Positions 58,325-64,000 of a DNA stretch of 64,000 bases are shown piece by piece. This DNA is from Vanessa cardui. Lineage: Eukaryota > Arthropoda > Insecta > Lepidoptera > Nymphalidae. Numbering within the stretch: the stretch's first letter is position 1; each line of letters opens with the position of its first letter. The stretch is from the NCBI RefSeq assembly GCF_905220365.1, contig NC_061133.1, positions 9,972,171-10,036,170 on the forward strand, read 5' to 3'. Below the pieces are notes generated by a model. The model was not told the DNA's origin, did not search any database, and saw only the letters and a program-made list of their open reading frames with translations. Made by a program: the position numbers and the translations under genes.

Positions 58325-60540
58325 ATGATTAACGGCCGAGCATTACATTTTGTTTTCAAAGTCGCTGACAGAACCCTTACAGCCAAATTTTACAGGGAAA
58401 TTTTGGGGATGAAGGTAAGATATACTAGAAGAATATTTCTAGAAGTATTGCGAACTTATTTTCCGGTCGGACTAGTAAATTTACACAATGATATATTCTT
58501 TTTTGGACATTTACATAATGAGATATTTTTTCGATCGTGATCGTTGCTATGTAAGAAGCCGGTTTAACGGAATAACTCAAGGACAAATGAATCTTGTTGC
58601 GACAACATGCAACCATTAAATTACTAGAACTAATCGTCAGTCATTATGTATGACCAGCACAATTTCTGCGTTTCTTAGATGAATTAACAAAATGCTGAAG
58701 ACAATAATGCTTTAACAAATACATATGCAAAATAATTAGCTACTTTTTTATTCTAGGTTTTACGTCACGAAGAATTTAGTGAAGGGTGTGAAGCGGCATG
58801 CAATGGGTAAATAAAAAAATCATACACTAAATTAATAAATCATAAATAATAAAATAGTGTAACATTGCTTTCCCTAATAAAAGCTGTTGAAATTCAACTT
58901 AATTTTATGATATAGAGTAGATTCAATTTTATCTTATCAATTTTCAGACCCTACGCTAACCGTTGGAGTAAAACTATGATTGGTTATGGTCCAGAAGACA
59001 CACATTTTGTTGTTGAATTAACTTACAACTATGGAATAACATATTATGAACAAGGAAATGACTTCCTGGGCCTCACAATCCAGTCTAGTGAGAGTTTGAA
59101 GAGAGCAGCTGCAGCTAACTGGCCGATCAAGGAACAGAATGGTTTGAAATATATAGAAGCACCTGGTGGATACAAATTCTACATAATCGATAAACCACAA
59201 CCAGAAGACAAAGGTACATAGTATAATTGCATAACCATTTAAAATAAAAATATGTATAATAACTTCTAGAAATATTAGACACAAATAATCCTAATTACCA
59301 TCTTTTAGGTTTGATTTGTGATTAAACATTCTACTTTACCAATTTTAACATGAGATTAAGAAGTGTAATGAATTATTTACGGTTAAAATGTTTGTTTCAA
59401 AATCACAATGAGTAAGCATTTTTATGCAAGTCACTATAAAATCAAATGGTACTTGAATAATTAATATTTTTTTTATGACGGGCAATAATATGTAAGTCAA
59501 CAACTAATAAGTATCTAATTCTATATTTCTTTATCATTGATATGATCTCAGAGTTTTATCTTTCCATTGGAAAATTTTATCAAACGTCTTGCATATCATG
59601 TGATTATAATCTTCTATTTAATATTAATATGTAATCTGATATATTGAATGACAGATTGAATTAGATAAAAAATAGTTTATGCAATTACCTTAGGTATTTT
59701 TTATTGCTCTCTCGTTTTAAAATTGAAGAAAATAAACTGTATCAGAAGTATTACAATCCAAATGGATATATGTGACCTTGAAATAATACTTTCGTAGTGC
59801 ATTACTATCTGCTCTTATTTATAAATATGATTTTAAACAATGATATGTCAAATTAACAATGAAGGTTGTGTATTTGGTCTACAATTTAGTCGAGCAAATT
59901 TATAAAAATAGAAAAGATTGCACTTTAAAAAATTTATTGTTAATATTTTATTTTTCAGATCCTGTTGTCAAAGTGTCATTGGCGAGTTCAAATTTAGCAA
60001 AGTCTATTGATTATTGGAATGGACTTTTAACACTTAAGATCTTTGAAAAGTCAAACAAGTCTGTTCTCCTTGGATTCAGTGAAGACCAAGCTAAGCTTGA
60101 ATTTGTCGATATTGGTAGGTATTTTTTTTAAACAGATATGCAAAATACAAGCGGAAGTAGTGTTAATAAGTTGTTAAATTTGATTTTTATTATTTATGGT
60201 GCACTGTTTTTTTATGCTTAACTTTAAATACCATTTTTATACATTTGCAGGTGGTCCAGTAAACCATGCAAAGGCATACGGTCGTATCGCATTCTCCTGC
60301 CCCTTCGACCAACAACCGGTCATCGACAAGAAAATTCAAGAGACTAAAGGAAAGATTCTAACTCCTCTCATATCACTCGACACACCCGGAAAGGCTACGG
60401 TGCGTGTCATTATTCTGGCTGACCCAGACGACCACGAGATATGCTTCGTTGATGACGAGAGCTTCCGCCAACTCTCGCAAGTCGACCCTGCCAGTGATGC
60501 AGATTTGGACAAGTTCATCAAATCGGACAAGTCGCGTTAA
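58325..60540 (+). CDS. GLOD4: GLOD4: glyoxalase domain-containing protein 4
   Basis: Exons 58325-58414, 58757-58806, 58948-59213, 59959-60114 and 60251-60540 join in phase to 283 residues, close to the usual length of about 300. The protein has two vicinal-oxygen-chelate (glyoxalase-like) modules: the first begins ALHFVFKVADRTLTAKFYRE and includes DTHFVVELTYNYG, the second begins VVKVSLASSNLAKSIDYWNG and ends DPDDHEICFVDDESFRQLS. Animal GLOD4 resembles glyoxalase I, but its reaction is not settled; it is reported in mitochondria and cytosol. The start ATG at 58325 gives MINGRALHFVFKVADR, the normal family N-terminus. A possible poly(A) signal ATTAAA is at 60746-60751. No lesion is seen. Confidence 0.93.
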
Positions 60541-60745
60541 CTAAAAAAAAAAAAAATTTTGGGTTGCCATATATAAGTCTATTGTTTTACCTTAAAGTTT
60601 TATAAACAAATATTAATAATTGTTTAAAAATCGTGATATATTATAATTATGTTTGAGATTATAATCGAATTGATAGTTTTTTATAAAAAAATGTTTAAAA
60701 ATTGGCAATCCTTAAATGATTATTGCGTAAGTGTAGTATCGAAAT

Positions 60746-60751
60746 ATTAAA
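60746..60751 (+). terminator. Possible poly(A) signal of GLOD4
   Basis: ATTAAA, the commonest variant signal, about 206 bases after the stop; no AATAAA occurs earlier in the 3' UTR. Confidence 0.4.
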
Positions 60752-60759
60752 ATACATTT

Positions 60760-62685
60760 AAATATAAGTTTTTTGCCTTATGTGATATTATTCTTGGTGG
60801 AAGTTTACTTTTAGCATTCCCAATATTAACCTATCCAGTTGCTGCTAAGTTTTTTTACATGTGTACAAATTAAATTTGCACATTTTATGCTCCTTTATTT
60901 CACTGTTGTATTTCTAAATATAGTGTTAATTCAAATCTTCAATCTCTTATTTTCTTCTCCTGTCCTCGATTCGCAAAATGTATACAGAAATTTTCTCAGA
61001 TATTAAGCGTTAGAAAGGCAGATTCTAAATTCTAAATTTAGTGATAAATATAACCATTTGCTAAATCAACTGAATACAAGTGATTTTCGAACAAAATTTT
61101 GGCTAATATAAAACATTCGGCAAATTAATCATGTCATAAAATATAAGAAGGGTTGGTTACACGCAACCCGATAACATCGCGTGAGTGGTGGGCAGTTATC
61201 GACAACGTATAAATTGTGTGAAGGCATATTCCAGCACTAGCGCGAAGCGAACGACTTGATTTTATCGACCAAATAAGTGGGTAGTCGACGGATTGCGAAA
61301 CGACGGGATCGCGTGCCGTGTGGCCTTTCATAAGTCTGGAATCGTTATTTGTTACTTTGATTCATAAAATACCATTTGGAGCATCGTTTATGCCATACTT
61401 TTTTTTTTTTTAATGAACTTTTAATATTACACAATATTATTTTGTCTTTTAAGTTTCTGCTACTTGCATATATACATAACTAGTTCATTTCTACAGATAT
61501 AATGGAGTATGTGATCCTGCGCTTGATTTCACGGCCGTCGTGTTAGATTTCCGTCCATTCCGCTGACATCTGCGGCCGACCTGAATGTAATTCGATCAAG
61601 ATGACTGATTAAATCATTACATAGTATAAAACAAAGTCGCTTACCGCTGTATGTCTCCATATATGCTTAGATATTTAAAATTACGCAACGTACTTTAATG
61701 CTGTTTTTTCAATAGATAGAGAGATTCAAGTGGAAGGCTTTTTTATAAAATGCATGGACAAAACAGAAAAGAAGCAAGAAATAATCTGTAATATATTTAG
61801 TATCGGAATTGCAGGCGTGCAAAGACGTTGCAGGTCGCTAGTATTATACACATTACTGCTAGAATACTACTTGTATACCACTTATATTGTTTTAGAAATC
61901 AAATTAGGTAATATGTACTAGTGTTAATTATCACGTTAATCAATGATGCAATTATAATTTTAAAATACAACATTAAAATATTGCCTCGTTTCGAGATTAT
62001 AATTATTAATTATTCTCTTTTTAATCTTTAGCAAAACACATTTAACCTAGGCCCAGGTCCAATCTGAGAGTGCCCCCGAAAAGCCGATATATTTGATAGA
62101 TAAATTCCAACAAAAATATTTAGAGCAGCTGAAGAATTAATTATTTATTAATGTTAAACTTCAACTCCCGGGCAACATTGCACGGTAATAATAAATAAAT
62201 AGAAATGTGAGTCTGGTTTACATGGCAACACCACAATTTTGTCTTTGATTCTTTCGTTTTTCTCATTCTCTATTAAAAAAAATTACACATATTTATAAAT
62301 ACATAGATTCGAAAAGTACACAGATTTCTGTATATATTTTTTAATATCATGGGGAAATCGAAAAATTCGAAGACGATTAGAAAGGGCCGGGTAGATAGTT
62401 AGATTATAAAAAAATTTCAATCAAATGATTAGGTTTTCATTGTTTCAGAATAACATATTTATATGATCGCACATTACTTAGATTCTAACTATCCGGTCCG
62501 GTCTGTATAGCAATGATTAGCTATTGCGAAAAACAGTCATCATAGTAAGTTGCGTCAAATCAAAGTTGACTACTAACGTTGGCTCTTAACAAAATATTTT
62601 TCTAATGCTCGAATTGGATTACGATATTATTAATTTAAATAATTGTAGTTACTAACATGACTTTGTATTTTTTAAATGTTGAATT
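60760..62685. other. Intergenic, nothing recognised
   Basis: Mostly AT-rich. The patches 61150-61330 and 61530-61600 are CpG-richer, without a convincing frame, splice site or repeat ends. Confidence 0.45.
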
Positions 62686-62689
62686 GAAA

Positions 62690-62835
62690 CTACTGAGTTT
62701 CTTGCCGGTTCTTCTCTGTAGAATCTACTTTCCGAACCGGTGGTAGCTTCAATTAATTATTAATTGACGATTAAAAAGTGCTTGTAAAAGATTAAAAAGT
62801 AAAAGCACTTGAAAAAAGTTTATTTTGATTTTGAT
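62690..62835 (+). repeat. LINE 3'-end fragment, family F, best copy
   Basis: ACTGAGTTTCTTGCCGGTTC, GTAGAATCTACTTTCCGAAC, GGTGGTAGCTTCA, AAAAAGTGCTTGTAAAAG, then a TTTATTTTGATTTTGATTGA tail, the usual end of a common lepidopteran LINE. Confidence 0.65.
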
Positions 62836-63664
62836 TGATTTTTCATTATTTAAATCAAATTACATAGAAATACTTGTCACTTGTTTACTTGTTACTTGTG
62901 CTTGTTCATTTCTCTCGTACATATTTAGCAAAAAAATTATAAGTATGTTACAAAGTTCATAAACGATAACTGTTTAAATTGTTCAAAACGTAAAAAACCA
63001 TCACTAATATATATACTTGAAATTACGGAAAACTATAAATCGACAAATACCTACTAGACATTTATTATTTGCTCTAGATGTAAACTAAGAATTTTAGTCT
63101 TTTTGTCTTCAGTAACTAAAACGTATTTTGAAAAGGTAATAGAGTATATGTTGTGCCTGTATTATTTATTTGGCAATGTAATGAATCGTAAAATAGTAGG
63201 TATAATATTGATAATTCCACGACGTTACTATAAAATACGATAGAGTACACATGCAATGGTACTTAACTGGTTAATTCACGCATAGATGCTTTATCACAAG
63301 GATCGGACTAGACTTGAGGTGAATAAATAACGTAACAAAGAAATCAATACCATCTAGTCAAGGATACGTAAGAACATTTAGCTCCAAAGGTTATTGGAAG
63401 ATTCGTTCGTTCGAAGTAGGTATTCTGGCTCAGAATCTTTCTCAAATATTAGTGTAACATATTGTGTTTTACTGAAGACTATTCTAAAATATGATTTTCA
63501 ATAATAAGTAATTTTTGATGTGTGCCTATAATAATTAATTCTTTATGAAGTAAACAAAACATTTTCGTGGCGAAATCGCTGCGTCTATCGAACCTGGCGT
63601 AAAATATTACCAGCGGTATCTCGTCGATAATAGATCCGCGACCTATCATAAATTTCATCGCAAT

Positions 63665-63933
63665 CGAGAATCCTGCTGATCAATTCGCGAGCTGGGCGGG
63701 CGGCCGGCGGGCGCGTGCGCGGGCCCGGAGCGGCGCGAGGCGAGAGGAGCGGCGCGGCGGGCCGGAGCGCGGCGGCCGCGGCCGGGCCGGCAGTGCGCGA
63801 GTCGCCGCCGCCTGCCGCGCCGCCATGGCCGCGCCGCGCCGCGACCGCTGACCGCAGCGACCGACCGCGCCCGCTACCCGCGCGACCGGCCTCACCCTCG
63901 CCCCACGCCCACGCCTCGCTACGCCGCCGCTAG
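63665..63933 (+). promoter_or_regulatory. GC-rich promoter and probable first untranslated exon of a downstream gene
   Basis: After AT-rich DNA the sequence turns almost purely G/C with dense CpG from 63690 on. It ends at 63933 with a strong splice donor, TAG|GTAAAGT. No ATG frame runs into that donor convincingly; an ATG in a perfect Kozak setting (GCCGCCATGG, ATG at 63825) stops after 8 codons. I read this as a 5' untranslated exon on the plus strand of a gene that continues beyond the window. The gene cannot be named. Confidence 0.5.
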
Positions 63934-64000
63934 GTAAAGTATTCGGCGAGCCGTACCCTTCCTAGCGCCGCCGAGCGCTTTGTCCCTCGACCCTGGCCCC

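Noticed and set aside
61134..61331. 65-codon minus-strand frame
   Set aside because: Short, no domain, no splice sites in a useful place; local CpG enrichment explains the open frame.
63680..63933. GC-rich open frames on both strands at the right edge
   Set aside because: Arg/Ala/Pro-only composition from CpG-rich DNA and no link to a coding exon; taken as promoter/5' UTR.
1..64000. CRISPR arrays, prophage, operons or bacterial contamination
   Set aside because: Spliced insect-type genes and lepidopteran repeats run through the whole window; no such structures are present.

Overview
This is a eukaryotic nuclear window from an insect, almost certainly a butterfly or moth. It is AT-rich, has many short introns with GT-AG ends, and its best repeats look like common lepidopteran ones, including a tRNA-derived SINE resembling the Metulj elements of Heliconius (recognised from memory). 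I see no bacterial, CRISPR, rRNA or functional tRNA features. Most annotation is exon-by-exon gene structure; I checked that reading frame and intron phase carry through every junction I list.

Layout. (1) 282-1316 (+): the last two coding exons of SRBD1, a Tex-like S1 RNA-binding protein. (2) 14794-1914 (-): a 24-exon gene for a ciliary ASH/MSP-domain protein, best match CFAP65, convergent with SRBD1. One of its introns holds a mariner element of the DD41D type whose transposase has two stop codons. (3) 16350-27204 (+): Ack, an activated-CDC42-kinase-type tyrosine kinase (SAM, kinase, SH3, clathrin box, long Asn/Tyr/Ser-rich tail), in 10 coding exons and divergent from gene 2. One exon is extremely GC-rich and ends in a 76-bp minisatellite that copies its own splice donor. 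(4) 27.7-46.5 kb: about 19 kb with no supportable gene, filled with decayed SINEs, LINE ends and MITEs. (5) 46559-54693 (+): ia2, the IA-2/PTPRN-type dense-core-vesicle receptor pseudophosphatase, 22 coding exons. (6) 58325-60540 (+): GLOD4, a two-VOC-domain glyoxalase-like protein, 5 exons. (7) 63.68-63.93 kb (+): a very GC-rich stretch ending in a strong splice donor, probably the first untranslated exon of a gene that continues past the window.

The genes are housekeeping, signalling, ciliary and neuroendocrine genes with no evident common pathway. I found no undescribed multi-gene system. The observations most worth a second look are the donor-duplicating minisatellite in Ack, a minimal overlapping start-stop uORF in front of ia2, several transposons whose exact boundaries and target duplications can be read from the sequence, and a nested inverted-repeat element near 32.5-33.2 kb.
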